From Phenylobacterium sp. (GTDB taxonomy: Bacteria; Pseudomonadota; Alphaproteobacteria; Caulobacterales; Caulobacteraceae), in the NCBI GenBank assembly GCA_004799545.1, contig SSMU01000014.1:62001-126000 (forward strand): a stretch of 64,000 nucleotides of DNA, given 5' to 3'. The notes below the pieces were generated by a model, which saw only the letters and a list, made by a program, of their open reading frames with translations, was not told where the DNA came from and made no database searches. The position numbers and the translations under genes are program-made. This document shows positions 7,001-15,632 of this stretch, piece after piece (position 1 is the stretch's first letter; the number at the start of each line of letters is the position of its first letter).

Positions 7001-9943
7001 ATGCGCCTGCGCCAGGCCCTGCGTTCCGGCGTCGCCGCGGTCGCGATCGCGTCCGTCGTCGCCCCCGCTGGAGCCGGCGCGACCGCGCATCCGAAGGCCC
7101 GCCACGCCGGGGCGTTGGACGTCCACGTCGCCCAGGCGGATGACTTCTCGCGCATCGAGTTCCACGGCGGCGGGGCGGTCAAGTCACGCCGCGAGGGCCA
7201 GGTGCTGGTCGTCGACTTCGGCGGTGACTCCGACCCCGACATCGCCCGCCTGCACACCGATCCGCCACGCTGGGTGAAGGGCGCCGAGAAGCGCCATGTC
7301 GGCGGCCACCTCGAACTGGCCATCACCCTGGCCGACGACGCCGACGCCAAGATGGGTTTCGCCGACGGCGACGCCTTCATCAACGTCTTCGCCAAGCCTG
7401 CGCCCGATCCCGCCGCCGTCGCCAAGGCGCAGGCCGAGGCCCAGGCCCCGTCGCCGGAGCCGCCGCGGCCCAATCCGATACCGGCCGGCGGCGTCGTCCG
7501 CATGGACACCAGGATCGTCAACCAGCAGGTGGTGATGAACTTCGCCTGGGCCAATCCGGCCGGAGCGGCGGTGTTCCGCCGGGGCGACGCGATCTGGGTG
7601 GTGTTCGACGCCCCGGCGACCCTCGACGTGGCCAAGACGCCGCGCGGCCTTAAACAGTTCAGCAGCGTCCAGGCCTTCCGCGGGCCGGACTATTCGGCGA
7701 TCCGCATCGATGCGGCGCACGGCATCCCGCTGTTCGCGGTGGCGCAGGGACCGGTCTGGACCATCGCGCTCGGGCCCGGCGACCAGAGCCAGCCCAGCGT
7801 GGTGCGGCTGGCCCGCGACGACGCCCAGGGCCCGCCGATCCTCAAGGCGCCGGTGGCCGGGACCACCCGCATCGTCCGCCTGCCCGACCCCGTGGTCGGC
7901 GACGCGCTCACCGTGGTCACCGCGCTGGGACCCTCGAAGGGCCTGCCGTCGCGGCGCGACTATGTGCAGATGGCGCTGCTGCCTTCCGTGCAGGGACTCG
8001 CCGTCGAGCCCTACATCGACGATCTGGCGGTCACCCACGACGCCGACATCGTCCACATTGGCCGGCCCGGCGGCCTGGTCCTGTCGCCGGCCTGGGCCAC
8101 CAAGGACAAGGAACAGGCCCAGCTCGGCGCCCCGCAGCCGGCCGCCATGCCCTCGCTGGTCGACTACGAGAACTGGCCGAAGACTGGGCCCGGCGGCTTC
8201 CTCGCCCGCTACAATTCGCTGTTCGCCGCGGCCTCTTCCGAGCAGGCCAAGACCGGCCCCGGCGCGCCGGTCGCAGCCCGCATGGCGCTGGCCCGCTTCC
8301 TGGTCGGCTCGGAGCTGTCCTTCGAGGCGATCGGCGTGCTGAACGAGGCCGCCCATCAGCAGCCGAGCCTGATGGACGACGCGGAGTTCCGCGGCCTGCG
8401 CGGCGTCGCCCGGGTCATGGCCCACCGCTACAAGGAGGCCGACGCCGACTTCTCCTCCCCGGCCCTGGTCGAGGACCCGGCCAGCGCGCTCTGGCGCGCC
8501 TATGTCGCCTCGCAGCTCGCCCAGTGGCCCGAGGCCCGCGCCCAGTTCGCCAAGGGCGCGGAGGCCTACGCCCTGTTCCCGGCGGTCTGGAAGGCCCGCT
8601 TCGCCCGGGCCGACGCCCAGGCCGCGTTGGCCCAGGGCGACATGAACGGCGCCGATTCCCGCATCCGCCTGGCGTTACAGGAAAAGACCGACCCCTATGA
8701 GGAGCTGGCCACCCGGCTGCTGCAGGCCCGCATCATCGAGCTGCAGGGGCACAAGGACCGGGCCCTTCACATCTACCAGGCGGTCTCGAGGGCGCCGGCT
8801 GAATACCTCTCCGCACCGGCCCTGCTGCGGGCCACCCAGATCCAGCTGGAGAGCGGCAAGATCACCCCGGTGCAGGCGGCCGGCGTGTTCGACGGCCTGC
8901 GCTACCGCTGGCGCGGCGACGCCACCGAGCTGGAGACCATCCGCGCGCTGGGCCAGCTCTACCTGGCCCAGGGCCGCTACCGCGAGGCGCTGGAGGCCCT
9001 GCGCTCGGCCGGCAAGCGCCTGCCGGACCTGCCCGAGGCGCTGCAGCTGCAGGCCGACCTCAACGCCGCCTTCCGCAGCCTGTTCCTGACCGGCGCCGCC
9101 GACGGCCTGGAGCCGATCCAGGCGCTCGCCCTGTTCTACGACTTCAAGGAGCTGACCCCGATCGGCGCCGACGGCGACGCCATGGTCCGCAAGCTGGTCC
9201 GCCGGCTGGTCGACGTCGACCTGCTGGACCAGGCGGCTGAGCTCCTGAAGTACCAGGCCGACAACCGATTGGACGGCGTCTCCAAGGCCCAGGTCGCCAC
9301 CGACCTGGCGCTGATCTACCTGATGGACAAGAAGCCGGAGCAGGCCATCGAGGCGATCAACGCCTCGCGCACCACCATCCTGCCGGCCGCCCTCAACGCC
9401 CAGCGCCGGCTGATCGAGGCCCGCGCCTGGTCCGGCGTCGGCCGCTTCGATTCCGCCCTGGAAATCCTCGAGAAGGACAAGTCCAAGGAGGCCGACGACC
9501 TGCGCGCCGAGATCACCTGGAAGCAGAAGACCTGGACCCAGGCCGGGCCGCTCTACGAGAAGAGCCTGGGCGACCGGTTCAAGAACCCCGCGCCGCTCAC
9601 CGCCGAGGAGGAGGGCAAGCTGCTGCGCGCCGGCGTCGCCTTCAGCCTGGCCGGCGACGACGCCAGCCTCACCCGGCTGCGCGGCCAGTACCAGGGCTTC
9701 GTCGACCAGGCGCACAATCCCGAGGCGCTGAAGATCGCGCTGGCCGGCATGTCGGCCGGCCGGCTCAGCGTCGCCGACTTCGGCCGGGTCTCCGCCGACA
9801 ACGAGATCTTCGCCGGCTGGGTCGACAAGATGAAGGCCCGCTTCCGCGAGCCCCGCCCGCCGCTCACCCGGACCAGTTCGCCCGCCCCCGCGCCGACCCC
9901 GGCCAAGCGCGCGGAGGGGCCGAGCCGCGCGGCCAAGGGGTGA
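7001..9943 (+). CDS. Large secreted TPR protein with AMIN-like N-terminal domains
   Basis: A 980-residue protein starting 3 bases after the MotE-like gene. A signal peptide (MRLRQALRSGVAAVAIASVVAPAGAGATA) is followed by two beta-rich segments that resemble AMIN-type domains (LDVHVAQADDFSRIEFHGGGAV...VLVVDFGG; DTRIVNQQVVMNFAWANPAGAAVFRRGDAIWVVF). From about residue 400 to the end there is a long helical array of degenerate TPRs (e.g. ARFLVGSELSFEAIGVLNEAA, LYLAQGRYREALEALRSAGKRLP, LIYLMDKKPEQAIEAINASR). AMIN domains target periplasmic proteins to peptidoglycan in AmiC and PilQ, so a periplasmic scaffold for the motor is plausible but inferred. It closes the fliLM operon and meets the TonB-receptor gene tail to tail with 3 bases between. 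Confidence 0.8.
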   Translation: MRLRQALRSGVAAVAIASVVAPAGAGATAHPKARHAGALDVHVAQADDFSRIEFHGGGAVKSRREGQVLVVDFGGDSDPDIARLHTDPPRWVKGAEKRHVGGHLELAITLADDADAKMGFADGDAFINVFAKPAPDPAAVAKAQAEAQAPSPEPPRPNPIPAGGVVRMDTRIVNQQVVMNFAWANPAGAAVFRRGDAIWVVFDAPATLDVAKTPRGLKQFSSVQAFRGPDYSAIRIDAAHGIPLFAVAQGPVWTIALGPGDQSQPSVVRLARDDAQGPPILKAPVAGTTRIVRLPDPVVGDALTVVTALGPSKGLPSRRDYVQMALLPSVQGLAVEPYIDDLAVTHDADIVHIGRPGGLVLSPAWATKDKEQAQLGAPQPAAMPSLVDYENWPKTGPGGFLARYNSLFAAASSEQAKTGPGAPVAARMALARFLVGSELSFEAIGVLNEAAHQQPSLMDDAEFRGLRGVARVMAHRYKEADADFSSPALVEDPASALWRAYVASQLAQWPEARAQFAKGAEAYALFPAVWKARFARADAQAALAQGDMNGADSRIRLALQEKTDPYEELATRLLQARIIELQGHKDRALHIYQAVSRAPAEYLSAPALLRATQIQLESGKITPVQAAGVFDGLRYRWRGDATELETIRALGQLYLAQGRYREALEALRSAGKRLPDLPEALQLQADLNAAFRSLFLTGAADGLEPIQALALFYDFKELTPIGADGDAMVRKLVRRLVDVDLLDQAAELLKYQADNRLDGVSKAQVATDLALIYLMDKKPEQAIEAINASRTTILPAALNAQRRLIEARAWSGVGRFDSALEILEKDKSKEADDLRAEITWKQKTWTQAGPLYEKSLGDRFKNPAPLTAEEEGKLLRAGVAFSLAGDDASLTRLRGQYQGFVDQAHNPEALKIALAGMSAGRLSVADFGRVSADNEIFAGWVDKMKARFREPRPPLTRTSSPAPAPTPAKRAEGPSRAAKG

Positions 9944-9946
9944 CGC

Positions 9947-12382
9947 CTACCAGCGCGCCCTGACGCCCAGCAGGAACGAGCGCGGCGGCGCGGGCGTCAG
10001 GCTGACCGGGCTCGGGTTGTCCGGCAGGGGCGAGGGGTCGAGGTCGTCCAGCGAGTCGGTCTCGAAATAGGTCCCGAAGGTCGCGTAGTGGCGGTCGAAC
10101 AGGTTGTCGACACGGGCGAACACCTCGAGCCGCGGATTGAGCCGCCACGAGCCGTGCAGGTTCGCGACCCAGTAGGACGGCAGCTTGGCGTCCTGGTTGG
10201 CCTCGTCGCCCACCAGGTACTGCGAGCCGACCGCGATGGCGTCGGCGCCCACGGTGATGGCGGGCGTCACGGCGAGGTCGGCGCCGAGCTTGAACCGTTG
10301 CGACGGTATCCCCCCGATCCGGTCGCCGGGCGTCACCTGCAGGTTGCCGTCGTCGTCGGCGAACGGGCTGTTGGGCGAGGGCAGGTCGCCGGTGAACTGG
10401 TAGGTCGCCTGGATGTAGCTGTAGCCGGCGTAGGCCAGCCAGCGGCCGGCGGTGAGGTCGGCGCTGGCTTCGAAGCCCTGGCGGCGGGTCTTCGGCACAT
10501 TGGCGAAGGAGCCGCGGCCCTGGATGGCGCTGGCCAGGGCCACGATGTCATCGTCGTTGTCGGTGCGGAAGGCGCCGAGCCGCCACTTCAGGCCCCCGTC
10601 GGCGAGCTTCGCCTGGCCGCGCAGCCCGGCCTCCCAGGTGTGCGCCACCACCTGCTTCAGCGGCGGGTCGGAGACCAGGGCGTTCTCGATCAGGCAGGGC
10701 GCCAGCGGATTGCTGCAGGCGAGCTCCAGCGGGGTCGGCGCGCGGTTGGCCTCCGCATAGCCGCCGTAGAGTGTCAGGCCGCCCGTGACCCGCCAGGCGA
10801 GGCCGGCGGCGGGATTGAAGCGGTCGAAGCTGTGGGTTCCGTTCAGGTCCGGGCTGTTGCCCGTCAGGTCGGTCATCTCCAGCCGGGCGTGGTTGAAGCG
10901 GCCGCTCAGCGTCAGGGAGAGCCGCCCGGTCAGGTCGAAGGTGTCGGTGGCGTAGAGGCCGAGGTAGGCGGTGGTCGCGCGCAGCTCCACCGGGCTGTAG
11001 GCGATGTTCCCGGCGGTGTGGATGATCTGGCCGGAGCCGGGGAGGTCGGCGTCGGGGCCCACCGACAGGTCGGGGTTGATGACGCCCAGCTCGCTGTTGG
11101 CGGAGAACCGCACGCGGGCGAGGTCGGCGCTGGCGCCCGCCGCGAACACGTTGCCGTGGCCCCAGAGTTTCGCGTCGCTGGAGGCCTGCAGGGATCCGCC
11201 CCAGCCGAGCGAATCGGTGCGCGTGCGGTCGACGGTGCCGTAGGGAATGCCATTGCAGAGCTTGCTCTGGCCGGCGACCAGCGGCGGGCAGCCGATCGGC
11301 GCGCCGCCCGGGCCCAGCACCTGGAAGGCAGCGGCCGGCGGTCGCACCGCGTCGGGGAAATCGCTGCCGTCGACGCAGAGCGTCCCGGCCAACGGGTCGG
11401 CCGGGTCGTCGCCGCAGCCGGCGAAATTGCCGTCGTTGCCGTCGACGTGGTGCTGGTTGAACTTGCGCAGGTAGGCGTCGCCCTGCAGCGACCAGGCGGC
11501 CGACAGCTCGTGGCGGCCGTTCAGCGCCAGCAGGGCGGTGTTGTCGCGGGTGGTCTGCGGGAAGGTGAACACCGCCCGGCGGTCCTGGGCCAGGAGGTCG
11601 ACCGGGGTCGGGCCGACCACGCCCACGTTGTTCGCCGCGCCGGCCACCACCAGGTGCAGCTCGGACGCCGCGTCCTTCCAGCCAAGGTCGCCATAGAACC
11701 GGGCGATGTCGGAGGGCGACTGCAGGCGCCAGCCGTCGTCGTGGCCGCCGTCCGCGGCGAGGTAGAGCCCCCAGGGTCCGGACGTGGCGCCATACGCCGC
11801 CGAGCCGTCGATCCGGCCGAACGAGCCGCCCTCGACCACCGCCTCGCCGCCAGCCGCGTCGAAGCCGGTCTTCATCCGCAGCGTCACGGCGCCGCCCAGC
11901 GCATTGAGGCCGAACGCCGGGTTGCTGGTGAACAGGTTGGCGCGCGCGATCGCCACCTCGGGGACCAGGTCCCAATTGACCGTGTCGCCGAACGCCTCGT
12001 TGAGCCGCACGCCGTCCATATAGACCGCCAGCCCCTGCGGCGTGCCCTGCAGGGGCGAGGCCTCGAAGCCGCGGAAATTCACGTCGCGGGTGAAGGCGTT
12101 GCCCTGGGTGTCGGAGAGGCTGAGGCCGGCGACATGCTGCTCGAGGGCGTCGGTGACGGCCAGCGATCCGGAGCGGACGAAGGCGTCGGAGCCCATGGTC
12201 TCGACGACCGCCGGAAGCTTGTCGGGATCGACGCCGCGGCCCTCCAGCGGCGTCGGCGCGACCACCACCACCTCGCTGAGCTGCGACGGGGCCTCGGCAT
12301 GGGCCACAGCCGGCAGCGCAAGGGCCGCCAACAGCGCGAATCTCAGGCTACGATCCGCCGTCACGGCCGATTCTCTCCTCAT
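9947..12382 (-). CDS. TonB-dependent outer-membrane receptor
   Basis: An 811-residue TonB-dependent transporter. A signal peptide ([18 protein letters not shown]) precedes a TonB-box-like [10 protein letters not shown], the plug domain (about residues 55-165, with [42 protein letters not shown] and [20 protein letters not shown]) and a 22-strand-type barrel ending in the aromatic residue of FLLGVRARW. The substrate cannot be named. The ATG at 12382 has no ribosome-binding sequence; a GTG six codons downstream (12364) has AGGAGA 10 bases before it and still leaves a full signal peptide, so that may be the true start. It lies 56 bases behind fliP on the same strand, which leaves little room for its own promoter. 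Confidence 0.93.
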   Translation of the reverse strand: MRRESAVTADRSLRFALLAALALPAVAHAEAPSQLSEVVVVAPTPLEGRGVDPDKLPAVVETMGSDAFVRSGSLAVTDALEQHVAGLSLSDTQGNAFTRDVNFRGFEASPLQGTPQGLAVYMDGVRLNEAFGDTVNWDLVPEVAIARANLFTSNPAFGLNALGGAVTLRMKTGFDAAGGEAVVEGGSFGRIDGSAAYGATSGPWGLYLAADGGHDDGWRLQSPSDIARFYGDLGWKDAASELHLVVAGAANNVGVVGPTPVDLLAQDRRAVFTFPQTTRDNTALLALNGRHELSAAWSLQGDAYLRKFNQHHVDGNDGNFAGCGDDPADPLAGTLCVDGSDFPDAVRPPAAAFQVLGPGGAPIGCPPLVAGQSKLCNGIPYGTVDRTRTDSLGWGGSLQASSDAKLWGHGNVFAAGASADLARVRFSANSELGVINPDLSVGPDADLPGSGQIIHTAGNIAYSPVELRATTAYLGLYATDTFDLTGRLSLTLSGRFNHARLEMTDLTGNSPDLNGTHSFDRFNPAAGLAWRVTGGLTLYGGYAEANRAPTPLELACSNPLAPCLIENALVSDPPLKQVVAHTWEAGLRGQAKLADGGLKWRLGAFRTDNDDDIVALASAIQGRGSFANVPKTRRQGFEASADLTAGRWLAYAGYSYIQATYQFTGDLPSPNSPFADDDGNLQVTPGDRIGGIPSQRFKLGADLAVTPAITVGADAIAVGSQYLVGDEANQDAKLPSYWVANLHGSWRLNPRLEVFARVDNLFDRHYATFGTYFETDSLDDLDPSPLPDNPSPVSLTPAPPRSFLLGVRARW

Positions 12383-12438
12383 GCCAGACGGGCCTAGGGA
12401 AGGATCGCGATCACGGCAATGATGCGGCGCTTAGATTG

Positions 12439-13233
12439 CTAGCCGCTGAGCGGATGCTGGAAGCTCTGCACCAGGCTGCCGGCGACCAGACGCCAGCCGT
12501 CCACCAGGACGAAGAAGATCAGCTTGAAGGGCAAGCTGACCACCACCGGCGGCAGCATCATCATGCCCATGCTCATCAGCACGCTGGCCACCACCAGGTC
12601 GATCACCAGGAAGGGCACGAACAGGAGGAAGCCGATCTCGAAGGCCCGCTTCAGCTCGGAGATCATGAAGGCCGGCGTCACCACCCGGATCGGCAGGTCG
12701 CCGATGCGCGCCGGGCGCTGGATCTTGGAGAGCCTGACGAACAGGTCGAGGTCGCCGCGGTCCACCTGGCCCAGCATGAAGGTCTTCACCGGGCCTGAGG
12801 AGGCGTCGAAGGCCTGCGGCAGCTCCATCTTGTGGTCCAGCAGCGGCTTGATCCCCTGCTGGTAGGAGGTCTCGAAGGTCGGCCCCATGACGATGGCGGT
12901 GAGGAACAGCGACAGCGAGATGATCACCGCGTTGGGCGGGCTCTGCTGCAGGCCGAGCGCCGTGCGCAACAGGGAAAGCACCACCACGATCCGCACGAAG
13001 GAGGTGGTCATGATCACGATGGACGGCGCGAGCGACAGCACCGTCAGCAGGCCCACCAGCTGCACCACCCGGTCGGTCAGGCCCGCGCCGGTGCCGAGGT
13101 TGATGTTGACCGCCTGCGCCGCGGCGACCGCCGGGAAGATCAGGCAGGTGAGGGTGGTGAGCGCCGCGAGGCCCGCGGCGCGGCGCCATTCGGACGCGGG
13201 CAGGGTGCGGACCGCCTTGAGGGTCTCGAACAT
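12439..13233 (-). CDS. fliP: Flagellar export gate protein FliP
   Basis: FliP is a core subunit of the type III export gate. It has a cleavable N-terminal signal (to about residue 40, AAAQA), the first membrane block LVGLLTVLSLAPSIVIMTTSFVRIVVVLSLLRTALGLQQSPPNAVIISLSLFLTAIVMGP, a periplasmic loop, and the family-defining end VVTPAFMISELKRAFEIGFLLFVPFLVIDLVVASVLMSMGMMMLPPVVVSLPFKLIFFVLVDGW. At 264 residues it is full length. Its ATG shares one base with the fliO stop, so the two are translationally coupled. Confidence 0.98.
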   Translation of the reverse strand: MFETLKAVRTLPASEWRRAAGLAALTTLTCLIFPAVAAAQAVNINLGTGAGLTDRVVQLVGLLTVLSLAPSIVIMTTSFVRIVVVLSLLRTALGLQQSPPNAVIISLSLFLTAIVMGPTFETSYQQGIKPLLDHKMELPQAFDASSGPVKTFMLGQVDRGDLDLFVRLSKIQRPARIGDLPIRVVTPAFMISELKRAFEIGFLLFVPFLVIDLVVASVLMSMGMMMLPPVVVSLPFKLIFFVLVDGWRLVAGSLVQSFQHPLSG

Positions 13234-13526
13234 CAGCCGCGAGCCTTGGCGCGGGCGCCGGTCGCAACGGTGGTCGGCGCCACCACGCGGCCCTCGCCCA
13301 GCAGCAGGAGCTTCTCCTCGCCGTCGCAGGCCACCAGCACCAGCCGCCGCGCGGGATCGAGCACCAGGGTCTCGACCACCGTCAGCCGCCGCTCGCCCCG
13401 CAGCGGCTGTCCGAACCGTGACAGGGCGCCCGGCCCGAACCGGCGCAGCAGGACGAGGCCCCCGAAGGCCAGGCCGAGCGTGAAGGCCAGGGCGAAGAAA
13501 GCTCTTAGGAACTCAGCGAAATCCAT
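13233..13526 (-). CDS. fliO: Flagellar export protein FliO
   Basis: A 97-residue protein starting MDFAEFLRAFFALAFTLGLAFGGLVLLRRFG: one N-terminal membrane helix, then a small beta-rich cytoplasmic domain (GERRLTVVETLVLDPARRLVLVACDGEEKLLLLGEG) typical of FliO, which chaperones assembly of the FliP pentamer. An upstream in-frame start at 13565 would add 13 unlikely residues. It is the first gene of fliO-fliP and divergent from flgB; the CtrA box between them may serve both operons. Confidence 0.93.
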   Translation of the reverse strand: MDFAEFLRAFFALAFTLGLAFGGLVLLRRFGPGALSRFGQPLRGERRLTVVETLVLDPARRLVLVACDGEEKLLLLGEGRVVAPTTVATGARAKARG

Positions 13527-13580
13527 GACGCGTCTTAATGGGGCCGGGGTCGATCCAGGGGCCATGTCGCCGCGAGTCTA

Positions 13581-13595
13581 TTAAGCAGCGATTAA
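13581..13595 (+). promoter_or_regulatory. Perfect CtrA box upstream of flgB
   Basis: TTAA-GCAGCGA-TTAAC matches the CtrA consensus TTAA-N7-TTAA exactly. It is centred about 32 bases upstream of the flgB ATG and 62 bases upstream of fliO on the other strand. Class II flagellar promoters in Caulobacter have a CtrA box overlapping the -35 region, which fits the flgB side and implies a very short leader. Confidence 0.8.
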
Positions 13596-13619
13596 CCCTG
13601 TTTCTTCACCTTTGCCGGC

Positions 13620-14042
13620 ATGGACCTTTCCGACATCCCGCTCTTCGCCATGCTGAAGAGCCGCATGGGCTACCTGTCCCAGCGGCAGCGGGTGATCGCC
13701 GAGAATGTCGCCAACGCCAACACCCCCGGCTACGCGCCGCACGAGCTGAAGCCGTTCAGCTTCCAGGCCCAGGTGCAGGCCGCCGCCGCCGGCCCCGGCG
13801 CGATCGCCGTGACCCAGCCTGGCCACATGCTGCCGCCCAGCGCCGCCGGCTCGTCCGCCGCCAGCTTCAAGCCGGTGGCGACCAAGGATTCCGAGACCAC
13901 GCTCGACGGCAACTCCGTCGTGCTGGAGGAGGAGATGATGAAGATGAGCGACGCGCGGGTGGACTACGACGCCGCGGTCAGCTTCTACCAGAAGGCCCTC
14001 AACATGATCACGCTGGCCACCCGCGCCCCGGGCCACGGCTAG
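13620..14042 (+). CDS. flgB: Flagellar proximal rod protein FlgB
   Basis: FlgB is the first rod protein on the MS ring side. The rod signature RMGYLSQRQRVIAENVANANTPGYAPHELKPFSF and the C-terminal helix VVLEEEMMKMSDARVDYDAAVSFYQKALNMITLA are present; 140 residues is standard. It heads flgB-flgC-fliE and lies 28 bases downstream of the second CtrA half-site. Confidence 0.97.
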   Translation: MDLSDIPLFAMLKSRMGYLSQRQRVIAENVANANTPGYAPHELKPFSFQAQVQAAAAGPGAIAVTQPGHMLPPSAAGSSAASFKPVATKDSETTLDGNSVVLEEEMMKMSDARVDYDAAVSFYQKALNMITLATRAPGHG

Positions 14043-14056
14043 GGATGGAGCGCTAG

Positions 14057-14476
14057 ATGGCCGACATCCCGTCGATCTCAGCCGCCCAGGCGATCGCCGC
14101 CTCCGCGCTTCGCGCCCAGCAGGGTCGGATGCGGATCATCGCGGAGAACATGGCCAACGCCAATTCGACGTCGAAGACCAAGGGCGGCGATCCTTACGTG
14201 CGCCAGGAGCCGGTGTTCACGCCGACGCCGGTGACGGGCGGCGGCATGGGGGTCAGGATGGCGAGCACTCGGCCCGACGCCAGCCCCTTCAAGACCCAGT
14301 ACGACCCGGGCAACCCCTCGGCCGATGCGCAGGGCTATGTGAAGCTGCCCAACGTCGATCCGCTGATCGAGGCGCTCGACATGCGCGACGCCCAGCGGGC
14401 CTACGAGGCCAACCTCAACGTGATCGACACCGCGCGCACCATGCAGTCGCGCACCCTCGATCTGCTCAAGAAGTAG
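14057..14476 (+). CDS. flgC: Flagellar proximal rod protein FlgC
   Basis: FlgC is a 139-residue rod subunit. The N-terminal helix QQGRMRIIAENMANANSTSKTKGGDPYVRQEPVF and the C-terminal YVKLPNVDPLIEALDMRDAQRAYEANLNVIDTARTMQSRTLDLLKK are diagnostic. It begins 14 bases after flgB and ends 12 bases before fliE. Confidence 0.97.
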   Translation: MADIPSISAAQAIAASALRAQQGRMRIIAENMANANSTSKTKGGDPYVRQEPVFTPTPVTGGGMGVRMASTRPDASPFKTQYDPGNPSADAQGYVKLPNVDPLIEALDMRDAQRAYEANLNVIDTARTMQSRTLDLLKK

Positions 14477-14488
14477 CGGGCCTAGCTG

Positions 14489-14803
14489 ATGATCACCCCG
14501 CTCGCCGCCGCCAAGGCCTACGCCGCCACCCAGCAGACGGTGGCCGCCGAATCGGCGCTCGGCGCGACATCCCCCGGCGGCGCGGGCGGCGGCTTCGGCG
14601 AGATCCTCAAGTCGGCCATGTCCGACGCGGTGAAGGCCTCCAAGCACGCCGAGAGCCAGATGGCCGCCCAGGTCTCGGGCAAGGCCGATCTTGTGGACGT
14701 GGCCACCGCCGTCTCCTCCGCCGAGGCCAGCCTGGAGACCGTGATGGCCATCCGCGACCAGGTTATCAACGCCTACCAGGAAATCATGCGTATGCCGATC
14801 TGA
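14489..14803 (+). CDS. fliE: Flagellar hook-basal body complex protein FliE
   Basis: FliE links the MS ring to the rod and is the first substrate exported by the flagellar type III apparatus. The 104-residue protein shows the family end: [70 protein letters not shown]. It is last in flgB-flgC-fliE and is followed by a hairpin and an unrelated ABC importer. Confidence 0.96.
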   Translation: MITPLAAAKAYAATQQTVAAESALGATSPGGAGGGFGEILKSAMSDAVKASKHAESQMAAQVSGKADLVDVATAVSSAEASLETVMAIRDQVINAYQEIMRMPI

Positions 14804-14806
14804 CGC

Positions 14807-14833
14807 TCCCGCAAGCGGTCGCTACGGGGGAGG
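14807..14833 (+). terminator. Dyad between fliE and the ABC importer
   Basis: CTCCCG and CGGGGGAG flank a 13-base loop just after the fliE stop. There is no T-tract, and the right arm merges with the GGAGGAGAG ribosome-binding region of the next gene. It could therefore mark the end of the flagellar operon or modulate translation of the importer gene. Confidence 0.35.
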
Positions 14834-14837
14834 AGAG

Positions 14838-15632
14838 ATGCGTGCTACGCCTCCCGTCATGGTGGGGGCGATCGAGCTTCGGGGCGTCGAGAAGCGCTAC
14901 GGCGCGCAGGCGGCGCTGGCCGGCGTCAGCCTGGCTGTGGCGGCCGGGGAGTTCGTGGCCTTGGTCGGCGGCTCGGGGTCCGGCAAGACCACCCTGCTCA
15001 AGACCATCAACGGCCTGATCCGACCCGACGGCGGCGAGATCCTGGTCCAGGGCGAGCGGGTGGGCGATCAGCCGCCCTACGTCCTGCGCCGCAAGATCGG
15101 CTACGTCTTCCAGGAGATCGGCCTCTTCCCGCACCTGAGCGTGGCGGAGAACATCGCCATCACCCCGAAGCTCTCGGGCTGGGACACAGCCCGTATCGCT
15201 CAGCGCACGGAGACCCTGCTCGACCTCGTGGCCCTGCCGCCCGGCGTCGGGACCCGTGCGCCCGCCGAGCTCTCCGGCGGGCAGCGGCAGCGGGTGGGCG
15301 TCGCCCGCGCCCTCGCCGCCGAACCCAAGATCATGCTGATGGACGAGCCATTCGGCGCCCTCGATCCCCTGACCCGCGACCAGCTGGGCAGCGACTACCG
15401 CCAGCTCCACGAGCGGCTGGGCCTGACCACCGTCATGGTCACCCACGACATGGCCGAGGCGGTGCTGCTCGCCGACCGGATCGTGGTCCTGGCCCACGGC
15501 CGCATCGTCGCCGACGGCAAGCCCGCCGAGCTGCTCGCCACGACCAAGGACCCCGAGGTCCGCGCCCTCCTGGAGGCGCCCAAGCGCCAGGCCGAACGGC
15601 TGCGCGCCCGGCTGGCGGGGGAGGCGTCGTGA
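14838..15632 (+). CDS. ABC importer ATPase, OpuCA/betaine-choline type
   Basis: This 264-residue ATPase has Walker A GGSGSGKT (residues 44-51), the Q-loop FQEIGLFPHLSVAENIAITP, the signature LSGGQRQRVGVARAL, Walker B IMLMDEPFGALD and the switch histidine in VTHDMAEAV. The closest match is the osmoprotectant (glycine betaine/choline) group, although the C-terminal CBS pair of OpuCA is absent. The stop overlaps the start of the permease/binding-protein gene by 4 bases, so together they form a complete two-gene importer. A strong GGGGGAGGAGAG precedes the ATG. Confidence 0.9.
   Translation: MRATPPVMVGAIELRGVEKRYGAQAALAGVSLAVAAGEFVALVGGSGSGKTTLLKTINGLIRPDGGEILVQGERVGDQPPYVLRRKIGYVFQEIGLFPHLSVAENIAITPKLSGWDTARIAQRTETLLDLVALPPGVGTRAPAELSGGQRQRVGVARALAAEPKIMLMDEPFGALDPLTRDQLGSDYRQLHERLGLTTVMVTHDMAEAVLLADRIVVLAHGRIVADGKPAELLATTKDPEVRALLEAPKRQAERLRARLAGEAS

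Noticed and set aside
5489..7165. A 558-codon minus-strand frame across DUF6468 and the MotE-like gene
   Set aside because: Composition is that of a GC-rich shadow; the plus-strand genes have signal or membrane segments, overlapping starts and operon logic.
10088..12397. A 769-codon open frame on the plus strand opposite the TonB-dependent receptor gene
   Set aside because: It is antisense to a gene with clear homology; its product is low-complexity Gly/Arg/Val/His, the normal mirror of high-GC coding DNA.
12383..12438. Possible cobalamin riboswitch before the TonB-dependent receptor
   Set aside because: The gap to fliP is only 56 bases, too short for a B12 riboswitch, and no conserved box was seen.
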